Position numbers and translations under genes: made by a program. The notes beneath the pieces were generated by a model. That model was not told where the DNA came from. It worked only from the letters and a program-made list of their open reading frames with translations, and made no database searches. From NCBI GenBank assembly GCA_032622095.1, contig CP136067.1:42265549-42329548 (forward strand): DNA of 64,000 nucleotides, read 5' to 3'. Source of the DNA: Siphonodentalium dalli. Its lineage: Eukaryota > Mollusca > Scaphopoda > Gadilida > Siphonodentaliidae. Shown here one piece after another: positions 24,073-36,445 of the stretch (positions within the stretch are counted from its first letter, which is position 1; each line of letters starts with the position of its first letter).

Positions 24073-24533
24073 TCAGATCATCTACGAAGTCATCTCATAC
24101 TTGACATTGATAGGGGTAATATGAGTATAAAACGTGTGACCATTGTCACCCTACTTGTCTATTAGGTAAATCTAATCTGTCTGTACTGACGATGTGTATA
24201 TTGAATATTAAAATATCTTAATTTATTAAACATTTATTAAAAATAATTTGAATAAAAATAAAGATGTGGTAAACTCAAGTACAGTAGTAACAATCTTAGT
24301 AGAAACTTGAGTGGTGGGTCCCGAAATTGCCCAAAATGAAAAAACATATCCTCCGTTTTTGGAATTTGTTTATGACCCCTCCCCCTTTATTTCATAGAGA
24401 AAAGACATTTATAAATAGCTGTTACACAATCTATTTGTCAAACCCTAAATGTTGTACCCATTATCCCGCTAAGCGGTATGCTTATTGCTAGACATGATTT
24501 AACATTTTACATGCAAAAACATATATATATTTA

Positions 24534-24984
24534 TTAAAGATGCATTTTCCGAATTAACGCTCCCAAATTACTATTTCTTTGGCTTTGGGGGTAAACAATA
24601 TTTGATTCGAGTCGAGGAACCCACCCATCAAAGCTCAGAGTGATCAGATATCGATTTTTGAAGTTTGTTATTTCTGGAGATGTGCAATTAATTGTGGCCC
24701 AGAGACACGTCGTCAAACGGACGCTCTTGGACAAAATTGCTGATGGAGATGGATAACTCTAAAAACAATTAGTGGTAATACGGCCAAATTTCGTGAATAC
24801 TCAAGTGATAATACGGCCATATTTCGTTGAACAAAATGTTGATAAATAACACGTTTTTGGGAAATTTGATACCATAATTCCCAGTGGTTAGCATTATTTT
24901 GCAATTAAGCGTATTTTGAAGAAATGGTGTTGTTGTTGTATATTGATGATATAGGGACCCTCTGATCGGATCCAGTAACTTTAA
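24534..24984 (-). mobile_element. TTAA-flanked MITE family G, copy 1
   Basis: TTAAAG at the left and CTTTAA at the right bound a sequence matching the reverse complement of 62080-62533, including GGATAACTCTAAAA, AATACGGCCA and TATCGATTTTTGAAG. The terminal repeats are worn compared with the 62-kb copy. Confidence 0.8.
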
Positions 24985-25545
24985 CATATGCCATGCAAAG
25001 ACTCATATACATATTTATTAAGCCTTTATAATATAATTATGATAACTATGTCAGCTAATGATATATACACCATGCGGCTCCGATAATGGGTTTGAGTACA
25101 TGTCATTCGTGTTGTTGTACAAACGACCATTTTTGTCATTCATTACTATGTTTATCACAAAATTAATGAGTATATCTTTAAAATGGACGCCAATTTCCTT
25201 GTATTATTGTCCGTTGATATATACAATAAGTCCAAATTGCGTGCATGATATCGAATGATGACGACGCCAATCGAAATGAACGGGTCAATGACGCTGAAGC
25301 TCAATTTCACATTGACAAGAAAATATATGGTCTGTGATTATTGGTATCGAAATGACTAGGATTTGATGCAGTCCAACAATAAGCGGGAGCAGCAAACTAC
25401 ACCGTCGATTCTTCTGGTGCCTGTCTTACTGACCTGTCTTTGCCACCGATATCCATAGCATAGCGTTCACACACTGGCAAAATGTCTTGTCGTGTTTTGC
25501 AGGCATTTCAATACAGAAAGCTAATATGACCATACGCTAGCGTAA
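24985..25545. other. Stretch without recognisable gene
   Basis: No supported reading frame or repeat. Confidence 0.5.
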
Positions 25546-25937
25546 TTAACCCTTTACCCAACAGAAGGGCCCTGTGCCAATGCATTCTCTTATATATGCG
25601 AGTCGACCATAGGTCGCCTCGCATATATAAGAGAATGCATTGGCTTAACACATTAAAAATTATAAAATTGTTAAAGAATGTAAGAAAAATTGGTAAAAAA
25701 AAGATTTTTTTTAGGCCAATGCATTCTCTTATATATGCGAGGCGACCTATGGTCGACTCGCATATATAAGAGAATGCATTGGCACAGGGCTAACTGTAAC
25801 TATCACAATGTGGTCAATGAGCCGGTTCCAATGATATCCATATTTGTATGGTTTTATTGAGACATACCCAAGATATTTTAGGCTGTTGAAGCTTTATTTG
25901 GCCGGTGTTGGCCGGTTTGTTGGGTAAAGGGTTTTAA
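25546..25937. mobile_element. piggyBac-like MITE family A, copy 2
   Basis: Opposite orientation to copy 1. Hairpins at 25577-25643 and 25716-25782. The right end reads AAAGGGTTTTAA rather than AAAGGGTTAA, a two-base insertion at the junction. Confidence 0.9.
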
Positions 25938-26851
25938 CGAACACTAAACACACGCATAAGCTAGGATAGATATATATGTCTTTTTAATCCTATAAAATAT
26001 CTTCATAGATGCGTATTCCCATCAAATAATATTAACTTAGGCCTTATATCGTGGTGTGATTATGATATATTACACTCCAGACATGCACATGGGTTCATCG
26101 ACAAAGTGGGTTCTATATAAATTTCGTGCATAAATTAGGCCAATCATATCAAACATCAAGGCATGAGTGCAGGAACATAGCGATATAATGCCACCCCGAT
26201 ACTTTGGTTAAGATATTCATAAGTTGAATCATTCATGATTGGTTTGAAATTTCAGAAAAATAGGATGTATTGTTCTAGTTGTTTTATATTCGATTTAGTT
26301 GTTTGTCGACCAAAAGTCGAATGTTTCATACTTTCGGATTGAAGTGGCAATCAATTGGAAATGTCCAACATATAATGGGTGTGCAAATGGAATTTCTCGG
26401 ACATGGAAAATGTCAGTCTGCTTCAGCGGGGTGCAGGTTTAAACCCCAAGTTGGGGCCCCAAAGGAAACCCCATAACAACGCCCCTCCACTAACATCATA
26501 ATGGGTCAATACTCCAATACAGACGTTAAGTTGTTTGCCCCGAGAAAACCGCTTGAATGCCGCAATGTGAATTCCGTTCTTATCAAACCCAATTACCCAT
26601 CGGTAATGAGTCCACGAGCACACGTGTATAATCTACACTATTATAATACAATGGTCTATTGTACCCGACACCTTATGTGTGCCTCACATAACCTTGAGAT
26701 TACAACTATTAGGTTCCATAGTATATGGCCCTGTTGTCTGACCGTAGCGATAAGACAGAACATTGCCTTGCATGTTGTCAAAAGACTTCCGTTATCTGAC
26801 AGCGTCATGGAACATCGTTAGCTTCCGACGTAGAATGCAATAACTAGGTGA
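25938..26851. other. Stretch without recognisable gene
   Basis: Around 26330-26410 there is a fragment of the GTTGGAAAT-type dispersed repeat also seen at 11.9-12.6 kb. Nothing else is recognised. Confidence 0.5.
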
Positions 26852-27370
26852 TATACAACGAGTCCCCAGTTTATACCGGAATTTACAAAACGAGTCCAGT
26901 AAATCAGGTCTGGACCGAGCCTTTAACGAGGTCCAGAGTCCAGACCAAATTTAATGGACGAGATTTGTAAATTCCGCTATAAACTTGGGACGAATTGTAG
27001 ATTCTATTTATTACATGATCCAAAACCCCAATAAACCATACTTAAAACAATTGGCTTATATAAAGAATGTGATGACGTTTCATCTAAATATGCGTTGTTT
27101 GCCCGCGTAGAAAATAGTCCCAGATAAATAAAGACTCTTTGACGTAAATTTTGGCGTAAATTTAATCAAATAAACTCTCATTCATCAGAGTTTGTTGAGA
27201 GAAAAAAAAACGACAAAAAAAACCGCCGGTTGTCAAAGGTCACGTTTACGCATTAATAATACATATTGGTACACCTGGCACTATTTCCTGTTATGCAACG
27301 AACGTTGCGTATCACAATTTATAGAGTGGGTTTATTGAATATAATAAGGATATATAGGATCATGTAATAA
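26852..27370 (+). mobile_element. Family C element, copy 5
   Basis: A foldback with loop CGAGCCTTTAACGAG (26916-26930) is followed by the family C body from TATTTATTACATGATCC to GGATCATGTAATAAATA. It is more diverged than the 6214 copy and has small internal deletions. Confidence 0.75.
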
Positions 27371-27810
27371 ATATATGTATAGCCCAACTTTTGGTTGGCA
27401 CAATTTGTCATATCACATGTACATGTACTCCAAAATGTGTAATTAATTCTTAGTTCTTTAAAAGAGTGAAAATCTAACTGTGAATCGACAAAATACAATT
27501 AAGTGCCCCTGTTTCATAGACCTATCTTTTAGCGCACCACTATTCGACTGGAAGGACACAATTGAGAACAATAACCATATCTACGAAACGCGTTATTTGT
27601 CTTGCTTATAAGTAAGATGATCTTCCCTGCAAATAAATAATTGGGAATCAAGTAACCGATGGAGTCACCCCCTTGGAATGTGATATCCAGCCCATTTCTA
27701 GGCGGTATACGCTGGGTTGATACCAGTTGTTAGTCAGTATTCATGATCCATATACCCTCGTTGTAAATGGTATTCGGGATTCAAATAAAGGCCTGGTACG
27801 CTACTTTCAC
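27371..27810. other. Stretch without recognisable gene
   Basis: No supported feature. Confidence 0.5.
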
Positions 27811-28360
27811 GGCAGTAATCAGTCTCTTTGAAAAGCCGACGAAAATCCTATATCGGATGTACGTCTCTAGAACTCTCTTATAAAATTAGCTTCTGTTTTG
27901 AAGGGATTCCCTCCATTTCATTGGAGTGTGGCGCAGACTACACGCGATGTTATTGGTTTATAGCATAACAGATCACTTCACAGATCTGAGGTCGATGACG
28001 CGTTGACAATTTCCCAACGCATCGTCAAACTCAACTATTGTTTGAAAACTGAATACAGGCGATATATCCATAATTCATTTTACTCATCGCAATATAGGAG
28101 ACATCATCTTCGAGTTTTTATCTGTCAACGATATTCATGACTGATTATTCTTTCGCAGCTTGTTGTATTTATAACTATTTCTAAATACTACCATTTTCAC
28201 AAACATTTATAAAGCCAGGAATGCACTCCATATTTGGAAACAGTTTATTACGTCATGTTGGGAATGCCGCGTCCTCGTAGAAATGAAATATACTGGACAT
28301 TTCTAGAGACGTATATCGGTTAGGATATTCGTCGGCTTTTCAAAGAGACTTGGCGGTAAT
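27811..28360. mobile_element. Mutator-like MITE with long TIRs and 9-bp target duplication
   Basis: GGCAGTAAT (27811-27819) and GGCGGTAAT (28352-28360) flank a 532-bp element whose ends pair over about 52 bases (AGTCTCTTTGAAAAGCCGAC and onward to GTCTCTAGAA). Long terminal repeats and a 9-bp duplication are the known signature of Mutator-like elements. There is no coding capacity. A decayed MULE transposase about 3 kb away at 31279 could belong to a related autonomous family, but that link is inference. Confidence 0.75.
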
Positions 28361-28634
28361 TTATTGTATTATGTGATGGCTATAGAATGGGCCTGTTTTA
28401 TCCTCGTCTGGTCTCGTGCTGTTAATCGTTGCTGTATAGCTTGCCCATGACAGATATTCAAAGATCAACCGCGTCGCATTGGCGCAACCTCCATTCAGTG
28501 TTTAACTCCCGTGATGACTCGGTAAGACCGCTGCTACCGGCGACATGTTACCCACATTTGGTGGACTTCCGCGATATAAAGATATTTTCTAAGTGAGCAG
28601 AGCAACATTTTGCCCTTATTAAGCACGCAAAATA

Positions 28635-28841
28635 TCAAACCAAATGTGTGTAATTTCGAACCTTAAGTTTGAAAAGTTCCACCAGAACCAAAGAACTATA
28701 TTGCGAAACGATGTGATTTGGTTCTCTGATTATTTTATCATCACAAAAATCTAAACCCACATGGACGACAATGTCACGACAACATGTATGGCCAGTCAAA
28801 CACAAGAGTTCTAATTTGCTGCAATATTGACGAGTCGGCAT
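28635..28841 (-). CDS. Short open frame, origin uncertain
   Basis: A 68-residue minus-strand frame from ATG to TGA. A central DIVVHVGLDFCDD segment weakly resembles the HVGxND motif of SGNH-hydrolase-like domains found in some invertebrate retroelement ORFs, but the Asn-Asp pair is not present as such. There is no splice or repeat evidence. It may be a chance frame or a decayed exon. Confidence 0.2.
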   Translation of the reverse strand: MPTRQYCSKLELLCLTGHTCCRDIVVHVGLDFCDDKIIREPNHIVSQYSSLVLVELFKLKVRNYTHLV

Positions 28842-29136
28842 TGCTTGCGTAAATCGTCAACAAAACTACCGCTCTGGTCCTCCATTATGTCATTATGTTT
28901 TTAGTGCGGGAATTGTTCTCAAAGCACATAGGAAATTTGACTTTGGGGGCGATCGGTTTTCGCCATTTTGGCTGGAAAATCCGGCGCTAAATATAGAAAC
29001 CACAGACTAGTACCCAGCCGGTGACAGAGTCAGAGAGGAAGTATAACTGGTGGCTCTTGTAGAGATGGGCATTCGCGGTCATCATGCACTGTACCTGGGA
29101 AAAAAGAGTAATCTGTAGCTATCACGACTTTTTCTC

Positions 29137-29536
29137 TTAACCCTTTACCCAACAAACCGGCCAAAACCGGCCAAATAAAGCTTCAACAGCCTAAAATATC
29201 TTCGGTCTGTCTCAATAGAACCATACAAATATGGATATCGTTGGAACCGGCTCCTTGACCACATTGTGATAGTTACAGTTATGCCCTGTGCCAATGCATT
29301 CTCTTATATATGCGAGTCGACCATAGGTCGCCTCGCATATATAAGAGAATGCATTGGCCTAAAAAATATCTTTTTTTAACACTTTTTAACATTTTATCTT
29401 ACATTCTTTAACAATTTTTTAATTTTTAATGTGTTAAGCCAATGCATTCTCTTATATATGCGAGGCGACCTATGGTCGACTCGCATATATAAGAGAATGC
29501 ATTGGCACAGGGCCGTTCTGTTGGGTAAAGGGTTAA
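29137..29536. mobile_element. piggyBac-like MITE family A, copy 3
   Basis: Same orientation as copy 1. Hairpins at 29291-29357 and 29439-29505. Its right TTAA abuts the terminal repeat of the next element, which starts within two bases. Confidence 0.9.
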
Positions 29537-29922
29537 TAGAGACCTTTCGCAAAATCACGATTACGGAAAGGATACATTGTCCTATTAAGGTGGACACCAT
29601 CGCAGTTTACCTACGATGGTTAATTGGCGAGACGGCATATGACCCAACATTCAGTTACACATATCTGATGGGAAAGGTAATGTGTGTGTCTCTTTCAGAT
29701 CCCATGTTCTTATTCGCGTGGTATGAACCACACAGGTAATGTTAGATCGTCCCGAGCAGGATGGTGGCACATCCTTGACACATATGCACATTATTAAACT
29801 GCGTGGGGCATATTTCATCTCACATAAGAACCCCCACGCTTAAAGTTTGAAATTTTTGTCGTATACTCGCAGAATATTGTCAATATCCGAAGTCTTAATC
29901 GTGATTTTGCGAAAGGTCTCTA
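29537..29922. mobile_element. TA-flanked element with ~27-bp terminal inverted repeats
   Basis: TAGAGACCTTTCGCAAAATC at the left is the exact complement of the right end, which closes at 29922; pairing extends through ATCACGATTA. TA at both ends suggests Tc1/mariner-type insertion. The 380-bp interior shows no transposase motif. Confidence 0.75.
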
Positions 29923-30004
29923 TTGTGATACATTTTGGGAGATTACTGTTGAGAAAATTAGGTATTGAAGTGTAAAGTTTATGTCCTTCATCACATATAT
30001 TCTT

Positions 30005-30390
30005 AGTTTGTATTCAGCATTCACCCGCTCTGTTAAATGGCATGCATTATTCACCCCCTCTGTTAGCTGGTATTCAGTATTCACCCCATCTGTTTAATGA
30101 CATTCAGTATTCACTATTCATCCTCTCTGTTAAATGACATTCAGTATTCACACCCTCTGCTAACTGGTATTCTATTCAGTATACACCCCTCTGTTGACTG
30201 GTATTCATTATTCACCCCATCTGTTTAATGATATTCACTATTCACTATTCACCCTCTCTGTTAAATGGCATTCAGTATTCACCCTCTCTGTTAAATGGCA
30301 TTCAGTATTCACCCCCTATTTTAACTGGCAATCGGTATTCACCCCCTCTCTTAACTGGTATTCACCTCCTCTGCTAACTAATATTCGGGA
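30005..30390 (+). repeat. Minisatellite, about 32-bp period
   Basis: About a dozen imperfect units of the form ATTCACCCCCTCTGTTAA(A/C)TGG(C/T) followed by ATTCAGT. Unit length varies slightly, and shorter ATTCACT insertions occur. Confidence 0.9.
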
Positions 30391-31278
30391 TTCGATGGTG
30401 AGTCATACAATCTTAACCACACAATATGTACAGCAAGTAATCAGATGCCGAAGTGTTAAGGCATATTACATCGGAATAATCGAATGGGTGACGCATGCTC
30501 ATGTTCATGCTCATCCTCCATAAGCGATGTGTTTCTTGAAAATATACACTTAACTTACCAGTGAGTGGTGTAACCGTGGGTCTCAAAACAAAACAAATTA
30601 CGGGAATTGCTGGCAGTGTAAAACCTCCCGGCAATATTATTAATGTCATCAATCTGTTTTCCCCAAGGTTATGTTATTTAACTATGGCATGTTGCTATAT
30701 AATATAAATTATTATGCAATCCCGGGGACGTGCTTCGGTCGGCAAACGAATCGCCCTTACGTGCCCGGCATTGTTATAACGGTTATAAACTAATTACGAC
30801 ACTAGACCGGCTCATGGTGGGAAGATAAACAAACTGTTAGTCTGGGATAATTTAGTGTTTTGTGGGGAATCAAATCTTATTTATCGCGAGACTTTGACGA
30901 AAAACATTCACAGCACGGCATATTTATTGGACGGTGTGAATTTTCTCAGCTGGCGTTGGTCTCGAGATCGGCCATCATGAAATCAATCCATTTCGACTGC
31001 GAAAGACTTTTGGTATTTCCATGGGGGGGGGGTTCTGAGCGTCTCCTGCTACTCAAGCCAATTCTGATTTTCTAAACCTCAAGAATAAGGGGTTTCACAT
31101 TATTACAGTTAGAACTTATATATGAAACTATCATTGTAATATGCGACATGATTCGAGCCTTCTTCGCCAACAGAGAAACATGCATGATGGAACTTAAATT
31201 GGAAGAGACGCTTAGATTAAATGCGACAATACTGCGCATATGTGCCGTGAATTTGGGGTCGTCCTGTTCACCCGGCGG
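30391..31278. other. Stretch without recognisable gene
   Basis: A G run lies at about 31023-31031. The block at about 31250-31278 (GTTCACCCGGCGGCTATTG) begins similarity to 37735 and belongs with the downstream MULE remnant. Confidence 0.5.
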
Positions 31279-31790
31279 CTATTGTTTCGGGTAGGTGTTG
31301 GGGCAGGTGTGATAATCCTCAACATCACAGAGCTGCCGACTATAGTTTTTATCATAATTGTTACTGGGAATTGGTGGCGATGGCTGCTGTAGGTGGCATT
31401 TCTTAACATTCTTCAGCACTGCTTGGCCGTAATGGAATAGGCATCCTTTCATTGTAGCTGACGGAAATGTAGCTGCCAGGGCGTTTTGGGCAGCTGTCTC
31501 ATAATCTGTGAAAATTCCACTTGGGCTGATGGTGATGTCGAGTTCTGCTGCCCTTTCTTTCACCAGATTGAAGAAACGTTGGTATGTGTGTCAGTACATA
31601 CTTCCTATTTCTTCCTGGTATAGCGTTGTTACTGGCTTGTTACTCGTCTTAACAAGCTTTTTGAGGTCTGCAATCCAGGAATCTGTATCTGTATCATTTG
31701 TATCTTGTATATCTTTGGTTGTACAAATGAACAAATATAATGCAATTCTCACGCGGGACAACTTCACACCTTCTACCTTCTAATTGTAAT
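31279..31790 (-). pseudogene. Mutator-like (MULE) transposase domain remnant
   Basis: On the minus strand the frame 31563-31279 reads FTDYETAAQNALAATFPSA then MKGCLFHYGQAVLKNV. This matches the MULE transposase core: an aspartate in F-x-D-x-E-x-A, then a GCxFHxxQ motif about 20 residues later. Upstream of a stop near 31600, the in-frame TYQRFFNLVKERAAELDI fits the segment that normally precedes this motif. Further upstream (TDSWIADLKKLVKTSNKPV) the frame stays open to about 31790, so one nonsense change at about 31598-31600 breaks the copy. After the FHYGQ motif the sequence turns Pro/Ser/Asn-rich and no longer resembles the family, so the C-terminal half is lost or interrupted. In active elements this protein cuts and rejoins DNA; here it cannot be functional. 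Confidence 0.7.
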
Positions 31791-31800
31791 TCCGTATTGT

Positions 31801-32125
31801 AAAGGCCCACATAATTTTCGAACCCCCAGATCACATATATAAAACATATGCCATATTATATACCATTTGAAAGAGGAAGCTCCAAAACATTGTATTATCG
31901 ACTTATCCGGTGTGAGCTACCACGTGCTTTTTGTGCTTAAGTTTCACCTGGTTTTGTTGTGCAAAATGTATTATTTTCAATGGAGGGGGATTAACTCTAT
32001 ATTTTAAAGATAGAGTTATTCCCCTTCCATTGAAAAGGCATTTTTAGTTTGAATTTGGTTGCATTCTAGTAGACATAACGGGGGGAATTTTTTTATGATT
32101 TCAGCTGTTTTCTATTTCTCTATAA
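31801..32125 (+). mobile_element. MITE family F, 3'-truncated copy
   Basis: Starts AAAGGCCCACATAATTTTCG and follows the 4971 copy to CAGCTGTTTTCTAT, then diverges. The internal hairpin at about 31978-32036 (TCAATGGAGGGGGATTAACT with its complement) is better preserved than in the full-length copy. Confidence 0.75.
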
Positions 32126-32339
32126 ATATATTCCACCCTATTTGACACCATACTGTACTACTATATCGTAGTTTCTCAACCGGAAGAACATACGCTCTAC
32201 ATACAACTTTGGGAGGCATTCATAACGATTTTAATGATATATTCATGCAGGGTTCTGAGCTATTTTTACTATACAAACCCTAGTTAACTTCAAATTTAGA
32301 AACTAATGTAATGTATACAAAATAGCAAATTTGAGCTGA

Positions 32340-32750
32340 GATGTGGACCCCACATTGGTAAGTGCGGATATATATGAGATATGCATGAGTGGTTTGCAAA
32401 CGGAACCTCTAAGACCCGCAACGTATACCTTGGATCGGAACGAAGAAAATCCATTGACACAGGGTTTTCGCAAAATTTCAGGAAGCTCAAGTCATGGAAG
32501 GGCTACTGGAACAGAAAATGTGCCTATTTTAGAACATCACACTATTCATGTGTAAAGTGTGTATGTACTAAACCTTTCCCACCAATTAATATGAATTTTT
32601 CCAAGCCTGTCGTCTGCTTATAGTACCTGAACATCCCCCTCCAAATGAATAGTATAGACTATTCGAATGGTGTGGCAATGTATACTGTTATAACTGTGTT
32701 GGTGGGAGTCTGGGAGAATCCATTTAGTAAATAAAGGATAAAATTGGAAT
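32340..32750. mobile_element. Single-ended relic of a TTAACCCTTTCTTTAC-type element
   Basis: GGGAGAATCCATTTAGTAAA at 32710 is the diverged reverse of the ends at 3190-3221 and 38255-38290. The adjoining sequence (CTGTCGTCTGCTTATAGTAC) resembles 3118-3135. No partner end was found. Confidence 0.4.
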
Positions 32751-32893
32751 CATATAAAGAAAATAACCCAGTCTCGATCCAATAACAAATATTGGTCGGG
32801 AAACTTTGGACTATCAGAAAAATCCATACCTACAGTAATGCCCTAATTAATCGACTCCATAACCACAGCAGAATTATGGGTAACTTTTCAGGA

Positions 32894-32984
32894 TTTAGTC
32901 GGAAATATGGCTTGTTGCCATTCATCGGAAATCTCTCCCCGAGAGCTTTCCGATGAATGGCAACAAGCCATATTTCCGACTAAA
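32894..32984. repeat. Perfect 38-bp foldback
   Basis: Arms 32894-32931 and 32947-32984 are exact complements (starting TTTAGTCGGAAATATGG). The 15-base loop contains CTCTCCCCGAGAG, which can extend the stem. The perfect match suggests a recent origin or maintenance. Confidence 0.9.
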
Positions 32985-33698
32985 TGAGCATTACTGTATA
33001 TATTTCAGTATGAATTTTACAAATCTGTTGTTTCAGTCGTGAAGTTTCCAACTGTTGAAAATGTTGACCAGAATTAATATTGTGGGCGTAAGAAGCTCAA
33101 ACAAAACCATGATAATACATCTATTAACTTATAAACCAGAAAAGAACACAAATACAATGCGTGCTGTTTGTGAAGGGCACATTTTCTTCGATCGAGGTTA
33201 CGAGTCACGTGATAATAGATAATTCATCCTGATCGAAAAAATATACGGACATCAAAGAAAGAATTTGTGTATACAATGATTAAAGTCCCGTAACGTACGT
33301 GACTTTCCAAAACAAAATCTACGGTATATAGAAAGATTTCCGTCCGCCCCCGTTTCTTTATACTCTTTTCTTAATTTCTTGCCCTGTAGATAATGTCACG
33401 AATCTCTGCACTAGCTAACGTCCGTAGATATCATATTCCACCAGTACAAACCCTTGGAACTTTTTGAAGTTTTGACAGGGAACCGGATAAAATCGAAAAA
33501 ATAACGCGGACCCGTATATATTTATTAGTTGTTATCTGTTTATAATAATGTACTTCACTGTAAGTGAATGTCCCAACTCAAAATTGCATGTTTTTCTCTG
33601 ACTTTTGTGAGCCGATATCGCAATAAACACCGAATTAATTACCCAGGATAAATTCCATAATTGTAAGCGACGCAAAGCAAAATCGCTCACAAATTCAC
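32985..33698. other. Stretch without recognisable gene
   Basis: No supported feature. CTAACG..TTCCACCAG near 33415-33445 and a partly complementary stretch near 34720-34755 form a weak long-range inverted repeat. Confidence 0.45.
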
Positions 33699-34179
33699 TT
33701 AAAGGTACTCAATCCGATAAAACTCCTCTCAATTACTATTTCAATGGCTTTGGGGGTCAAAAATATTTGATTCGAGTCGAGGAAGTCACCCATCAGATTT
33801 GTTAGATATCGATTTTAGAAATCTATTATTTTTCATTATCGGGAATACTTTCTGGCCCAGAACTCAGTCAAAATTGCGTTATTATTACCTCTTGATTTTA
33901 GAGTTATCCATCCTTGTCTGTTTGAATTGTGTTTTGGTGTACACATCTCGCGCAGGTTACGAAACTGACGGCAATTATTAGTACTCATCTCGAGAAACTA
34001 ACAAATTTCAAAAATCAATATCTAATAACTCTGAGTTTTGTTTGAGGGGTTCCTCGACTCGAATCAAATATTTTTTACCCCCAAAGCCAAAGAAATAGTA
34101 ATATAAGACCCTCTGATCGGATTGTTGTTGTTGGAATCTGTTGAGATGGGGACCCTCTGTTCGGATTGAGTACCTTTAA
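33699..34179. mobile_element. TTAA-flanked MITE family G, copy 2 (foldback form)
   Basis: Ends are TTAAAGGTACTCAATCCGAT and GGATTGAGTACCTTTAA. Both halves carry the same family G arm in opposite orientation (GATTCGAGTCGAGGAA near 33768 and TTCCTCGACTCGAATC near 34050), so this copy is a snap-back derivative. Confidence 0.8.
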
Positions 34180-34228
34180 ATCGTGATATTTCGAGTTGGG
34201 ACCTTCGCTTATACAGTGAAGTATAGTA

Positions 34229-34628
34229 TTAACCCTTTACCCAACAGAAGGGCCATGTGCCAATGCATTCTCTTATATATGCGAGTCGACCATAGGTCGC
34301 CTCGCATATATAAGAGAATGCATTGGCTTAACACATTAAAAATTATAAAATTGTTAAAGAATGTAAGAAAAAATGGTAAAAAGTGTTAAAAAAAGATATT
34401 TTTTAGGCCAATGCATTCTCTTATATATGCGAGGCGACCTATGGTCGACTCGCATATATAAGAGAATGCATTGGCACAGGGCATAACTGTAACTATCACA
34501 ATGTGATCAAGGAGCCGGTTCCAATGATATCCATATTTGTATGGTTCTATTGAGACAGACCGAAGATATTTTAGGCTGTTGAAGCTTTATTTGGCCGGTT
34601 TTGGCCGGTTTGTTGGGTAAAGGGTTAA
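34229..34628. mobile_element. piggyBac-like MITE family A, copy 4
   Basis: Oriented like copy 2. Hairpins at 34260-34326 and 34408-34474. TTAA at both ends, 50 bases after a family G element. Confidence 0.9.
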
Positions 34629-36445
34629 GGAACAGATAATAACTAAGAAATCTATTACCCGCTTTATTTTTTCGACTTTATAAGGTTACCTGTCAAAACT
34701 TCAAAAAGTTCCAAGGTTTTATTCTGGTGGAATCTGAACTATACGGGCGTTAGCCAGAGCAGAGATCCATTGCATGATCTACTTGTCTGGTAGTGGGTAG
34801 TGTGCCCTATGAACGATTCAAACAACATGGTCGTTATAACGAAAAAGAATTAATGACTGGAGTCATAAATTCATTTTCATTATAATTACAATGTTGTTTG
34901 CGTCGTTCATAAAGCACATGAGTGTATTTTGCACTAATCCATGGCCCAAATTCAGTCATTTGTTGCATATATTCTGTTGAGTATAAACGGAAATGGTCCC
35001 ATAAATGGCCGGATTTAGTGTACAGTACCCCTATAAACCAAATTCTTAGACGTTTCCAATTGATTCGGACATAATTTAAATACAAACTAGAATGCACTCA
35101 CTGGAGCTGCCTATACTTGCGCCCATCATACATTTGACATGTTTTGTTTTGTCTTACCAACGCCACTTTGAACCACGGGTGTTGGCTCCTCGTTTGAGAG
35201 ATCGATAAAAACAAATCTAGATATCAAATCTCAGTTCATTCATCGCTGAAATATTTGTGTACACGGACAGACTATTTCAAGTTGATCTATTACACTAATG
35301 ATACGTAGGAGTTGTTTGACATATGTATAGAACAATAGAGACATCGTTTACATGAAGGGTGTGAAGATGATTGATTGCCGATGATGCTAATATATATTAT
35401 ATACCAATTGGGTTAAATTACTAGTTTGACTAGAATGACGTCAAGCGTGTATGTCATAGCACTTCAGCGGCAAAAACCGTCAAAGTAAGTTACAAAAACC
35501 GACACAAATAAATAAAAGACACGCGACCACGCGAACAGTGTGTCAATGTGAGCATGCCCTTATAGCAACTGATCTATACAGTCTTCGGGAACATATCATC
35601 AAAATGTCTATTGCGTTGAAAATGAGAAAGGTTGTTTTCCCAGTTAATTAATAAGGCATTTAATAATCCGTATGTTTCAACATATACATTTTTCAGTGCA
35701 ATTGTTTCTCAATTGAACCACGCGCTCGACTGTTTGGCCGGACATGATTTATATGTACCATGATCTTTCGAAAATGTTTTGAACTTCAAAGAAACTTTCC
35801 AGAAATATGTTCGCACCTCACTGTCTCTGCGAAAAAAAACTATTCCGCGCGCATCTTTTAGACACATTTCCCGTGTTTCAAGTTACATAAAATAGGCTTC
35901 TAATGGGCAGTACTATTGCCCACTTTTATTTTTCATGCAGTATATATATATTTATAATAATAGAACACGAAGTTGTTGGCAGTTAGAATGGTTTAGCCTG
36001 CCAGTGCAATACGGGTCTCATCTGTCTGGACATCGACGCGATCATGTCTGGTGTTTTGCGCGCCCATGTAGCTTGTGACGTCCTGATGTGCGGCATGACG
36101 TCATCGCGTCTTGATCGGTTTCCAGAAAGAAATCATTAAATATTGTTCATTTATGAACGATTTATAACCAAAATAAAACCAGATAACAATGCAAATTAAG
36201 TATATATGTTGATTTAAATTACAATTGATGCAACCATTTCATATTATTCCGTGTGCATTCTTTACAGTATGTACTTCCGGTATGACGTAACATATTCACG
36301 GAAGGACAGACAACAGACAAAGATCCGCACCGAAAACATTACTTGCGTCCAGCATGGACTGGCGCAAGTAAATATCGATAGAGTAAAACATCGACCCTCC
36401 TGTTGACATGCAGCATGTTGGATCAATCTGATTGGGTACAAATAC
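34629..36445. other. Stretch without recognisable gene
   Basis: Nearly 1.8 kb with no supported coding frame. CAGTACCCCTATAA at about 35024 resembles the terminal repeat of the 11049 element. A small GGGCAGTACTATTGCCC stem lies near 35905. Confidence 0.5.

Noticed and set aside
30194-30523. 109-codon frame at the minisatellite
   Set aside because: It is produced by the 32-bp repeat and its residues simply mirror the repeat unit.
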